32,258 nucleotides of DNA, taken from NCBI GenBank assembly GCA_040235375.1, contig JBECKQ010000448.1:1-32258 (forward strand), given 5' to 3'. Every line of letters begins with the position of its first letter. The stretch's first letter is position 1. The notes below the pieces were generated by a model that saw only the letters and a program-made list of their open reading frames with translations, was not told the origin of the DNA and ran no database searches. The stretch comes from JBECKQ01 sp040235375. GTDB taxonomy: Bacteria > Planctomycetota > Phycisphaerae > UBA1845. The position numbers and the translations under genes were made by a program. Positions 7,697 through 14,629 of this stretch are shown one piece after another.

Positions 7697-8476
7697 ATGA
7701 CTGAACTCGCGCATGGCACATTGCGAAGCCTGAATCATCTCTGCGGCTATGCGATCACAGCGATCGATGGAGAGTTTGGGAAGGTGCACGACTTCCTCTT
7801 TGATGACGTGTCGTGGACCGTGCGGTACGTGGTGGCGGACACGGCTCGCTGGCTGCCCGGCCGGCAGGTTCTTCTTGCGCCGGCCGCCCTGGGACATCCT
7901 GACTGGCTGGGGCACAGGGTGCCGGTCAACCTGACGAAAGAGCAGATCAGCGGCAGCCCCCCGGTCGAGAAGGACGAGCCCATGTCGCGTCAACTGGAAG
8001 GCAAGCTGGCGCGCTATTACGGCTGGCCGTTGTACTGGATGGAGGACCTCGGCGGCATGGCCATTCCGGAAGCCGTCGCCGACACTGGCGTCAACCCGGA
8101 CAAGCCCACGATCGAGCGCCGCAAACGCATTGAGGCCGCGGAACACGCGCACATTCGGAGCATTCGAGAGGTCAAAGGTTATCACGTCGAGGCGACGGAC
8201 GGGGCGGTCGGACACGTGGACGACTTCATCGTCGAGGAAGAGACCTGGGCGATCCGCTACGTCGTCGTCGACACACACAACTGGGTGCCGGGCAAGCGCG
8301 TGCTCCTGCCACCCTCCGCGTTCGAGAAGGTCAGTTGGAGCGAGTCGAATGTCCACGTTCCGCTGACCAGAGAGCAGGTGAAAAACAGCCCGCCGTTCGA
8401 TCCGTCTGCGCCAATCAACCATGAGTACGAGACGCGGCTCTACGACTACTACGGCCGGCCGGCCTACTGGCCGTGA
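7697..8476 (+). CDS. double PRC-barrel domain protein
   Basis: A 259-residue cytoplasmic protein built from two copies of a PRC-barrel module, at about residues 10-80 and 152-225. The copies share V..xDG..G.V.DF...E/D..W.[IV]RYVV.DT..W.PG[RK].VLL.P.A. Each copy ends in a Y-Y-G-x-P-x-Y-W tail (ARYYGWPLYW and YDYYGRPAYW), so the repeat unit is PRC-barrel plus tail. PRC-barrels are small beta-barrels that mediate RNA or protein contacts, as in RimM and photosynthetic H subunits; free-standing double versions in stress clusters have no well-defined role. The ATG at 7697 follows GAAAGG, and the longer frame would overlap the previous gene. It belongs to the plus-strand stress block. Confidence 0.88.
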   Translation: MTELAHGTLRSLNHLCGYAITAIDGEFGKVHDFLFDDVSWTVRYVVADTARWLPGRQVLLAPAALGHPDWLGHRVPVNLTKEQISGSPPVEKDEPMSRQLEGKLARYYGWPLYWMEDLGGMAIPEAVADTGVNPDKPTIERRKRIEAAEHAHIRSIREVKGYHVEATDGAVGHVDDFIVEEETWAIRYVVVDTHNWVPGKRVLLPPSAFEKVSWSESNVHVPLTREQVKNSPPFDPSAPINHEYETRLYDYYGRPAYWP

Positions 8477-8564
8477 CGCACGCGCGCCGGGAGCGACGTG
8501 GATCGACTCGCGGCCGGCTCGCGAAGCATCCGGCAGGTCCGGTCACGACAGGTGAACAGCAACC

Positions 8565-9398
8565 ATGCTCGCGGTCATCTCTTTGCTCATCGTGCTTACG
8601 CTTTCAATCCTCATCACGCGGATCGCCACCGAAGCCCTGACGTATACCGGCCTGTCGCGCCAGTCGGCGAGGTTCCAGGCGCGATCGGCGTTCAGCGGCG
8701 TCGGCTTCACCACCTCCGAAGCGGAGCAAGTCGTCAATCATCCCGTCCGGCGAAAGATCCTGATGTGGCTCATGCTCCTGGGAAACGTGGGTATCGTGAC
8801 GGTTGTTTCATCCATGGTTCTCACGTTCGTCGGCGCCTCAGCGGCGGACACCTCGCTGCGGCTCGCCATGCTCGGGGGGGGAATCACCGCGCTGTGGCTT
8901 GCGGGGAACAGCAAGCTGGTGGATCGCTGGCTGTCGCGCAGAATCGCGAGACTGCTCAAGCGCATGACCGATCTCGACGTTCGAGATTACGCCAACGTGC
9001 TTCATCTGAGTGGCGAATATCAGATCGTCGAGATGCTCGTAAGGCCGCAGGACTGGCTGGCGAACAAGACGCTCTCCAAGCTCCGACTGCGCCACGAAGG
9101 CGTTCTCGTGCTCGGCATCAGGACGGCGGACGGCGGATACGTCGGCGCCCCGGACGGCGCCACCATGATCAGTCCCGGCGACGAGCTTCTCCTCTACGGG
9201 CGCGTGTCGGCGATGCAGAAGCTCGACGAGCGGAGAGAGGGCATCGGCGGCAACCTCGCCCATCTCGACGCTGTCGCGGAGCAAAAGCAAGTGAGCGAAG
9301 TGGAACACGCGGAGGCGCACAAGCCGCATAAGGATTCCGCAGAACCTCCGGAGACGTCTGGTGCGGCGAGCATAGTCCGCCCCGGTCGGCAGTACTGA
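8565..9398 (+). CDS. membrane protein with cytoplasmic TrkA_C domain
   Basis: A 277-residue protein. About three hydrophobic segments lie in the first 120 residues (about 2-24, 66-92, 95-117). An A-F-S-G-V-G-F-T-T-S-E-A-E loop sits between the first and second and resembles a re-entrant segment of K+-transport proteins. Residues about 140-215 form a TrkA_C (RCK_C) domain: V-R-P-Q-D-W-L-A-N-K-T-L, then V-L-G-I-R, then I-S-P-G-D-E-L-L-L-Y-G. The tail (about 225-277) is charged and low in complexity. TrkA_C domains bind small ligands, often nucleotides, and gate ion transport, so regulated ion flux or membrane sensing is a reasonable guess. It is too small to be a full channel or antiporter alone. 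No strong Shine-Dalgarno is seen. Confidence 0.8.
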   Translation: MLAVISLLIVLTLSILITRIATEALTYTGLSRQSARFQARSAFSGVGFTTSEAEQVVNHPVRRKILMWLMLLGNVGIVTVVSSMVLTFVGASAADTSLRLAMLGGGITALWLAGNSKLVDRWLSRRIARLLKRMTDLDVRDYANVLHLSGEYQIVEMLVRPQDWLANKTLSKLRLRHEGVLVLGIRTADGGYVGAPDGATMISPGDELLLYGRVSAMQKLDERREGIGGNLAHLDAVAEQKQVSEVEHAEAHKPHKDSAEPPETSGAASIVRPGRQY

Positions 9399-9429
9399 CG
9401 TCCCGGGGGCCGAGGGGGTTTACTCGGAC

Positions 9430-9472
9430 CTTAACTCGAATTAAGCCGGCCCTTAAGGCAGACGAGTATGGT
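9430..9472 (+). promoter_or_regulatory. phased CTTAA array plus -10-like hexamer upstream of the CBS gene
   Basis: CTTAAC (9430), ATTAAG (9440) and CTTAAG (9452) start 10 and 12 bp apart. The last ends 9 bp before TATGGT (9467-9472), a -10-like hexamer 24 bp upstream of the start codon. The spacing equals that of the array at 11525. Sites with this geometry are typical of OmpR/PhoB-family activators that replace a -35 element. Confidence 0.5.
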
Positions 9473-9496
9473 TCCATCAATACCAGGAGCGCAGAA

Positions 9497-9922
9497 ATGC
9501 AATTGTCGTCATTAATGACGAAGGAAGTCCGGACGGTCAGCCCCGATACGCTGATCCAGAAGGCCGCGGAGCAGATGGCCATACTGGGCATCGGCGTTCT
9601 GCCCGTCGCGGAGCGCGGCAGGCCGGTCGGCATCGTCACGGATCGGGATATCGCCATCCGCGCGGTGGCGAGGAACTACGATATCGCCAAAACGAAAGTC
9701 AAGGACGTGATGACGTCGGGCGTGCTATCCGTGCCCGCCGCCGCGAACGTTCAGGACGTGGCCAGATTGATGAAGGAACGGCAGATCCGACGGGTCATCG
9801 TCGTCGATGAGGCCGGCCTCATCGACGGAATCGTGTCGCTCGGCGATCTCGCTCTCGATAAGGAAGACCAGGGGCTTTCCAGCGAAGTTCTTCAGGGGGT
9901 TTCCTCCCCTCCTTCCGCGTGA
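9497..9922 (+). CDS. CBS-pair domain protein
   Basis: A 141-residue protein made almost entirely of two CBS motifs (Bateman module), about residues 5-60 and 69-125. Copy 1 includes V-S-P-D-T-L-I-Q-K-A-A-E-Q-M and G-I-V-T-D-R-D-I. Copy 2 starts V-K-D-V-M-T-S-G-V-L-S-V and includes M-K-E-R-Q-I-R-R-V-I-V-V. Such modules bind adenosine nucleotides or S-adenosylmethionine and act as energy sensors; stand-alone copies probably regulate a partner protein. It is soluble, with no signal peptide. The ATG follows GGAG at 8 nt. It has its own candidate promoter, with a CTTAA array, and precedes the PfpI gene by 45 bp. A second CBS pair in this block is fused to the site-2 protease. Confidence 0.92.
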   Translation: MQLSSLMTKEVRTVSPDTLIQKAAEQMAILGIGVLPVAERGRPVGIVTDRDIAIRAVARNYDIAKTKVKDVMTSGVLSVPAAANVQDVARLMKERQIRRVIVVDEAGLIDGIVSLGDLALDKEDQGLSSEVLQGVSSPPSA

Positions 9923-9967
9923 TGGTTGAACATCCGGCAGTTATCCCCAGGGCTGAGGAGAAACAGT

Positions 9968-10531
9968 ATGAAGCAGCAGCTTGTCAACAAGAAAGTGGCC
10001 ATTCTCGTTACCGATGGTTTCGAGCAGATCGAGCTGACCTCGCCGCGGCAGGCCCTGATCGATGCCGGCGCCACCGCACATATCGTCTCGCCCAAGAGCG
10101 ACGCGGTCCGCGGCTGGCAACACACGGAATGGGGCGACACGTTCAAGGTCGACGTCCCCCTGGATAAGGCCAACCCGGGCGACTATGACGCCCTCATGTT
10201 GCCCGGCGGCGTGATGAATCCCGACCACCTGCGCCGCAACGAGAAGGTGCAACAGTTCGTGCGCGCTTTTTTCGAAGCCGGCAAGCCTGTCGCCGCCATC
10301 TGTCACGGGCCGTGGACGCTGATCGATGCGGGCGTCGTCCGCGGGCGGCGAATGACTTCCTACGCGACCATCCAGACCGATCTCAAGAACGCCGGCGCCG
10401 ATTGGACTGACGAGGAGGTCGTTGTCGACAACGGTCTGGTGACCAGCCGGAGCCCGCAGGACCTCAAGGCCTTCAACGCCAAGCTCGTCGAGGAGGTGGG
10501 CGAAGGCGTTCACGCCGCGCAGCACGCGTAG
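9968..10531 (+). CDS. PfpI/DJ-1 family protein (YhbO-like)
   Basis: A 187-residue cytoplasmic protein of the class I glutamine-amidotransferase-like PfpI/YhbO group, described as a stress-linked protease, chaperone or deglycase. The acidic active-site partner lies in G-F-E-Q-I-E-L (residues 17-23), and the nucleophile is Cys112 in A-A-I-C-H-G-P-W with His113 adjacent. A late V-T-S-R-S-P-Q-D-L segment matches the conserved TSR.P.DL. All expected active-site residues are present. The ATG at 9968 follows GAGGAG at 8 nt and is preferred over the longer in-frame start at 9926. It closely follows the CBS-pair gene. YhbO-type proteins protect cells against oxidative and pH stress, in line with the neighbours. 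True biochemical activity in this family is disputed. Confidence 0.92.
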   Translation: MKQQLVNKKVAILVTDGFEQIELTSPRQALIDAGATAHIVSPKSDAVRGWQHTEWGDTFKVDVPLDKANPGDYDALMLPGGVMNPDHLRRNEKVQQFVRAFFEAGKPVAAICHGPWTLIDAGVVRGRRMTSYATIQTDLKNAGADWTDEEVVVDNGLVTSRSPQDLKAFNAKLVEEVGEGVHAAQHA

Positions 10532-10674
10532 GCAAGACGGGTCCGCATCGCCACCCGGAACCTGGCATCGCCACCGCCGGGCGCGTCTCCGAGAGCCCTT
10601 GCGGACGGGTGACTCGAGGCCTGTAGCCGTTCCCGCTAGGGGTTTCCCTTACCTGAAGCTGAAAGGCGCGACTG

Positions 10675-10700
10675 TTGAGAAACGTCTCTGTCTGTATAAT
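10675..10700 (+). promoter_or_regulatory. candidate promoter of the response-regulator gene
   Basis: A perfect TATAAT (10695-10700) lies 44 bp before the ATG at 10744. The best upstream hexamer is TTGAGA (10675-10680), but its spacer is only 14 bp, so the -35 assignment is weak. Unlike several neighbouring genes, no CTTAA array precedes it. Confidence 0.45.
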
Positions 10701-10743
10701 GCATCCTTCACGGTGCCTGCTGGAGGTATCAAGGGGGGCGATT

Positions 10744-11451
10744 ATGCAGCCAGGAGCGACAGACATCATGCGCGTGCTGGTGATCGAGGACAACCCCAAG
10801 GTCGCCGAGATGATCCAACAGGGTCTCGCGGAGCAGGGGTACAACGTTGATGTCGCACACAGGGGATACGAAGGCGAAGACAAGGCCGCGTACGGCGACT
10901 ACGAAGTCATCGTTCTCGACCTGATGCTGCCGGACCAGGACGGCGTCGAAGTATGCCGGAATCTGCGCCGCCGGAACGTCAAGGCTCCGATTCTCATGCT
11001 GACGGCCCTGTCGGAGACGACGGACAAGGTGGCCGGCCTCGACGCCGGCGCCGACGATTATCTCACCAAGCCGTTCGAGTTCGACGAGCTGCTCGCCCGC
11101 GTGCGGGCCCTGCTGCGCCGGGGCCAGGCGACGGAGGCCTCGATCCTCAAGTTCGAGGACATCACCATGGACCTCGTGAAGCGGACGGTCACGCGCGCCG
11201 ACCAGCCGATCTCGCTTACCGCCAAGGAGTTCTCGCTGCTCGAGTATTTCCTGCGGAACCCGTATCGCGTCTTGAGCCGCACGGCCATCGCCGAAACCGT
11301 GTGGGACATCGACCTCGATCTCGACAGTAACGTTATCGAGGTCTACATCTCGACGCTGCGGCGCAAGATCGACAAGCCGTTCGATCACAAGCTCATCCAC
11401 ACGGTGATCGGCACCGGTTACGTCCTCAGCGCCGACGGCCCGCCGGCCTGA
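10744..11451 (+). CDS. OmpR/PhoB-family response regulator (orphan)
   Basis: A 235-residue two-domain transcription factor. The receiver domain (about residues 9-122) has the acidic pair E-D near 15-16, the phospho-acceptor Asp59 in V-I-V-L-D-L-M-L-P, a switch Thr in M-L-T-A-L, and the conserved Lys in L-T-K-P-F. The winged-helix DNA-binding domain (about 135-232) contains S-L-T-A-K-E-F-S-L-L-E-Y-F, V-I-E-V-Y-I-S-T-L-R-R-K-I-D and I-H-T-V-I-G-T-G-Y-V-L. It resembles the CusR/MprA type. The ATG at 10744 follows AAGGGGGG and suits better than the internal ATG at 10768, though the latter gives the more usual N-terminus MRVLVIED. No histidine kinase lies beside it, so its partner is elsewhere or absent. 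It is the natural candidate to read the CTTAA arrays of this block (inference). Confidence 0.93.
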   Translation: MQPGATDIMRVLVIEDNPKVAEMIQQGLAEQGYNVDVAHRGYEGEDKAAYGDYEVIVLDLMLPDQDGVEVCRNLRRRNVKAPILMLTALSETTDKVAGLDAGADDYLTKPFEFDELLARVRALLRRGQATEASILKFEDITMDLVKRTVTRADQPISLTAKEFSLLEYFLRNPYRVLSRTAIAETVWDIDLDLDSNVIEVYISTLRRKIDKPFDHKLIHTVIGTGYVLSADGPPA

Positions 11452-11524
11452 TCGCCTGCTTTGTTGGCATTCCATCGCCCGATGCCCGCCATCTGCGCCG
11501 CGGAAGTTGCGCGCGTTAGAAAAG

Positions 11525-11568
11525 CTTAATCTCGATTTCACGCGGACTTAAACAGGCGCTCATACGCT
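11525..11568 (+). promoter_or_regulatory. phased CTTAA array plus -10-like hexamer upstream of the site-2 protease gene
   Basis: CTTAAT (11525), ATTTCA (11535) and CTTAAA (11547) start 10 and 12 bp apart, preceded by GTTAGA at 11515. The last element ends 10 bp before TACGCT (11563-11568). Spacing and flanks (CTCGA, CGG) match the array at 9430. The protease start codon is about 118 bp further on, which implies a long leader. Confidence 0.5.
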
Positions 11569-11686
11569 GATATTGGAGCTGTGTCATGCAGCACCGACGG
11601 ATCGTAGCCGTACGATTCGTGCGAAGGAAGAGTGTCTCCGCGGCTCAAGGAGAGAAGCTGCCCAAGCATCATCGGAGCGTGCTTTC

Positions 11687-12844
11687 ATGTTCGGACGGCG
11701 GTACAACCTGTTCACTTTCGCCGGTTTTCCGATTCGCATTGACGCGAGTTGGTTCATCATTGCGGTCTTCATCACCTGGTCGCTGGCCGCCGGCGTGTTC
11801 CCCCGTTTCTTCCCCGGCCTCAGCACTTTCGCTTACTGGATGATGGGAATAGCGGGGGCGTTGGGCCTGTTCGCCGCGATCGTCGTACACGAGCTCTCCC
11901 ACGCCATCACGGCGCGCCATTTCGGCCTGCCGATGAGCGGAATCACGTTGTTCGTTTTCGGCGGCGTCTCGGAGATGACCGACGAGCCGCCCAACGCCAA
12001 AGCGGAGTTCTGGGTCGCTGTCGCCGGCCCCATCGCCAGCGTCATAATCGCCGCCGGCTGCTATGGCCTCTACGTCGCGGGCAAGGCGGGCGGCGTGGCC
12101 ACGTCGGTGGTGGGTGTCATCGCCTACCTGGCGTGGATCAACGCCATCCTCGTTGTCTTCAACGTCATTCCCGCGTTCCCCCTGGACGGCGGGCGCGTGC
12201 TTCGCGCCATCCTCTGGGCCTGGAAAAAGAACATCAAGTGGGCGACGAAGGTCGCGTCTTCCGTCGGCTCCGGTTTCGGAATCGCGATGATCGTCATCGG
12301 GTTTCTGGCGGTGATACGAGGAGCGTTCATCGGTGGGTTGTGGTGGGTGCTGATCGGGCTGTTCCTTCGTTCCGCGGCCCGGCAGTCTTACCAGCAGTTG
12401 CTCGTCCGCCAGGCCCTGGAGGGCGAGCCGATCCGTCGATTCATGCACAATGAGGTCACCGCCGTATCGCCGGACATATCCGTCTCCACGCTGGTGGAGG
12501 AGTACGTGTACCGGCGGCATTACAAGCTGTACCCGGTGGTGGACCAAGAAGACCTGATCGGCTGTGTGTCCACGCGCGACATTCAGAACGTACCCCGTGA
12601 AGACTGGGGGAACACGACCGTCCGCAACATATTGCAGCCGTGCACCCCGGAGAACACCGTGGAGCCTGACGAGAACGCGGCCAACGCCCTGACCAAGATG
12701 AACCGCGAGGGCCGGTCGCGCCTGCTCGTCGCCGAGGGGTCGCACCTCGCCGGCATCCTGACGCTCAAGGACCTGCTCCGATTCATCTCGGTGAAATCGG
12801 AGCTAGACGGCCACGACGCGCCTCCGAGGGCCCTGGCGTCATGA
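11687..12844 (+). CDS. site-2 protease family (M50) membrane protease with C-terminal CBS pair
   Basis: A 385-residue integral-membrane zinc protease. The zinc site His68-Glu69-x-x-His72 lies in a transmembrane segment (V-V-H-E-L-S-H-A-I). The third ligand region is N-V-I-P-A-F-P-L-D-G-G-R, with Asp167. Around six hydrophobic segments fill residues 1-225. Residues about 243-370 form two CBS motifs (F-M-H-N-E-V-T-A-V-S-P-D and I-L-Q-P-C-T-P-E-N-T-V). M50 group 3 enzymes of this layout (SpoIVFB-like fold, CBS gating by ATP in SpoIVFB) cleave membrane-bound regulators. The natural substrate here is unknown; no anti-sigma factor is adjacent. The ATG at 11687 follows GGAG at 9 nt; the longer frame lacks a signal and runs through the leader. 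Confidence 0.92.
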   Translation: MFGRRYNLFTFAGFPIRIDASWFIIAVFITWSLAAGVFPRFFPGLSTFAYWMMGIAGALGLFAAIVVHELSHAITARHFGLPMSGITLFVFGGVSEMTDEPPNAKAEFWVAVAGPIASVIIAAGCYGLYVAGKAGGVATSVVGVIAYLAWINAILVVFNVIPAFPLDGGRVLRAILWAWKKNIKWATKVASSVGSGFGIAMIVIGFLAVIRGAFIGGLWWVLIGLFLRSAARQSYQQLLVRQALEGEPIRRFMHNEVTAVSPDISVSTLVEEYVYRRHYKLYPVVDQEDLIGCVSTRDIQNVPREDWGNTTVRNILQPCTPENTVEPDENAANALTKMNREGRSRLLVAEGSHLAGILTLKDLLRFISVKSELDGHDAPPRALAS

Positions 12845-12947
12845 CGTTGAGAGGAAATCAGCACGCCGGTAGGGCCGCTACGGGTCAACAGGCGTCGTCC
12901 GAGACCCGGGCCCGCCGGTGTCGGGTGACCAGGTCTAGTTGACGCAC

Positions 12948-14072
12948 ATGAGGCTGACCGAGCATCCACCTCCCCCGGTACCCCCCGGCCGGCGCGCCGG
13001 CCCCCATCTCTGGCAGATCGCCGCTGTTCGCGACGCCGTCGTCGCCGCTGTTTTCATATTCGCAGTATGGTTCGCCTGGAGCGTCATCGACATCCTGCTG
13101 CCCGTGCTCGTCGCCTTCATCCTGGCGTTCGTCTTCGACCCGATTGTCGCTTATGCCCGGCGAAAAGGCAGCGTTCCGCGGATCGTGACGACGGTGTTTC
13201 TGCTGGCCTTGTTCATCGGCGCGGCTGTAGCCGTGGTGGCGTGGGTCGGCCCGATTTTCTACAAACAGACTTCACAGTTGCTCAATCGGCTTCCGCACTA
13301 CTATCAGCGCGTCACGGGCGAACCGCTCGGGAACGTGGATGGGGTGTCCAAGGAGATCGCCGACCTTACGAAGCATTTCAGCCATCAGCCCATGAGTTCG
13401 TTGCAGAAGATCGCGGGCGGCACCAGCCGACTCTTCGGCTTCATCGGGACGGTGGTATCCGCCGCCATCTACGCGGTGTTCGTGATCGTGCTCATCCCTC
13501 TGATCTTTCTCGTATTCTCCTGGCATTTTCATCATATCGAGGAGCTGCGCCGGTATATTCCTGCCAGCCGGAGGCGGGAGGCGTTGCGCACGATTAACAA
13601 GATTGTGGACGCCTTCGCGAATTTCTTCCGCGGCCGGCTGGTGGTGGCCCTCATCATCGCAGCGATGTCGGCCTTTGGCTGGTGGTTGATCGGCGTGCCG
13701 TTCTGGTTTCTCGTCGGTATCGTGACCGGCGTGGCGAGCCTCATTCCGTACGGTTCGATCGTCGGCTGGCTCATCGCCATGGCGCTGGTGTACTTCGAAT
13801 CGTCCGGGGGCGTGAACTGGACGAACGTGTTCTTCTGGCCCACGTTTGTATACCTCTTTGTGCATCTCACCGAAGGCTGGCTGATCACCCCGTTCATCCA
13901 GGGGCATGCCACGGACCTGCACCCGGCTACCGTGCTCGTCGTGCTCTACATCGGCGGCTCGGTCGGCGGGCTGTGGGGGATGCTTTTCGCCATCCCCGTG
14001 ACCGCCTCGCTCAAAATCGTCCTGCTGGACGTGCTTCTGCCGAAATGGGATTTCTGGGCGTCCGAGCACTGA
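12948..14072 (+). CDS. AI-2E family transporter (PerM/TqsA-like permease)
   Basis: A 374-residue inner-membrane protein with about eight hydrophobic segments after a Pro-rich, cytoplasmic N-terminus (residues 1-22). The family signature is in the second half: G-V-P-F-W-F-L-V-G-I-V-T-G, then L-I-P-Y-G-S-I-V-G-W, then the late P-F-I-Q-G-H-A-T-D-L-H-P-A-T-V-L and G-G-L-W-G-M-L-F-A-I-P-V-T-A. A soluble helical stretch (about 95-145) follows the first four segments, as in other members. Members are described as autoinducer-2 exporters (TqsA) or Na+/H+ antiporters, so the substrate is not predictable. The ATG at 12948 and the TTG at 12939 are both possible starts; neither has a strong Shine-Dalgarno. 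It follows the protease gene by about 100 bp. Confidence 0.9.
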   Translation: MRLTEHPPPPVPPGRRAGPHLWQIAAVRDAVVAAVFIFAVWFAWSVIDILLPVLVAFILAFVFDPIVAYARRKGSVPRIVTTVFLLALFIGAAVAVVAWVGPIFYKQTSQLLNRLPHYYQRVTGEPLGNVDGVSKEIADLTKHFSHQPMSSLQKIAGGTSRLFGFIGTVVSAAIYAVFVIVLIPLIFLVFSWHFHHIEELRRYIPASRRREALRTINKIVDAFANFFRGRLVVALIIAAMSAFGWWLIGVPFWFLVGIVTGVASLIPYGSIVGWLIAMALVYFESSGGVNWTNVFFWPTFVYLFVHLTEGWLITPFIQGHATDLHPATVLVVLYIGGSVGGLWGMLFAIPVTASLKIVLLDVLLPKWDFWASEH

Positions 14073-14094
14073 TCGGCCGAAAGTGAAACTCGCC

Positions 14095-14114
14095 CTTAAC
14101 CGGTTATTTATGGA
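14095..14114 (+). promoter_or_regulatory. CTTAAC half-site and -10-like hexamer upstream of the CsbD gene
   Basis: CTTAAC (14095-14100) is followed after 8 bp by TATGGA (14109-14114), with TTATTT between. This is close to the CTTAAG-N9-TATGGT arrangement at 9452-9472. It lies about 110 bp before the CsbD start codon. Confidence 0.4.
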
Positions 14115-14117
14115 ACA

Positions 14118-14142
14118 CTCAGCCGAGGCTTAGACGGCTGAG
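14118..14142. repeat. perfect 8-bp inverted repeat in the CsbD leader
   Basis: CTCAGCCG (14118-14125) and CGGCTGAG (14135-14142) are separated by 9 nt. An A-rich, not T-rich, stretch follows on the plus strand, so it does not look like an intrinsic terminator in either direction. A leader hairpin or an operator are both possible. Confidence 0.5.
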
Positions 14143-14220
14143 GCATAATTAAAAAAACAAGAGCGATATCGCCCGATCGCGAGGCGGATGAAAAGGTGTA
14201 AGCATGAAAGGAGAACGATC

Positions 14221-14421
14221 ATGAACTGGGACCAGGTTAAAGGCCAGTGGAAGCAATACAAGGGCCAGGCGAAGGAGCGCTGGGGAAAGCTCACGGATGA
14301 CGACCTCGACCGCGTCGAAGGCAAGCGCGACGAGTTGGCCGGGAAGATCCAGCAACGCTACGGTGTCAAGAAGGAAGAGGCCGAGCGTCAGATCAAGGAC
14401 TTCTGCGACTCCTGCCGTTAA
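14221..14421 (+). CDS. CsbD family stress protein
   Basis: A 66-residue, highly charged helical protein with the CsbD pattern: M-N-W-D-Q-V-K-G-Q-W-K-Q-Y-K-G, then A-K-E-R-W-G-K-L-T-D-D-D, then an internal repeat of the G-K.D.L.GKIQ.RYG type. CsbD-like proteins are small, abundant, general-stress-induced proteins (SigB regulon in Bacillus, YjbJ in E. coli) whose molecular function is unknown. A strong AAAGGAGAA precedes the ATG at optimal distance, suggesting high expression. The C-terminus ends in D-F-C-D-S-C-R, with two cysteines that are not typical of the family. It has its own long leader with a hairpin and is followed by a good intrinsic terminator, so it is probably a single-gene transcript. 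Confidence 0.93.
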   Translation: MNWDQVKGQWKQYKGQAKERWGKLTDDDLDRVEGKRDELAGKIQQRYGVKKEEAERQIKDFCDSCR

Positions 14422-14545
14422 CGCGTTCGGCGCCTTGCAAACGACATGAACGTCCGCGACGAGGCGCTGCCGTCAGGACCGCGTGATCCATCGGGATGGG
14501 GCGGTGACGCCCGCGCGGCGTAGTGAATAAGCTCCCCGGAAATGG

Positions 14546-14586
14546 CGGGCGGGAAGTCCAGCGGCTCCCGCCCGTCTGTGTTTTTT
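14546..14586 (+). terminator. intrinsic terminator between CsbD and baeRF genes
   Basis: A perfect 9-bp GC-rich stem (CGGGCGGGA 14546-14554, TCCCGCCCG 14566-14574) with an 11-nt loop is followed by TCTGTG and a run of six T. It lies 125 bp after the CsbD stop and 44 bp before the next GTG start. It could equally act as an attenuator in the leader of the following gene. Confidence 0.8.
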
Positions 14587-14629
14587 GTTACCTGTCCACT
14601 GACGCGAGCGACCAGCGGGAGGTCGAACC

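Noticed and set aside
11586..11843. Possible upstream open frame in the protease leader overlapping its start
   Set aside because: A GGAG-like sequence precedes it, but the translation is Arg/Ser-rich and reads out of frame through the protease gene; no support for a peptide.
11669..12745. Minus-strand open frame opposite the site-2 protease
   Set aside because: Composition rich in Arg/Asp/His/Gly with no family features; the plus strand encodes HELSH and the CBS domains.
14118..14142. Inverted repeat read as an intrinsic terminator of the AI-2E gene
   Set aside because: The stem is followed by A-rich, not T-rich, sequence in the direction of transcription, and there is no T-run on the other strand side either.
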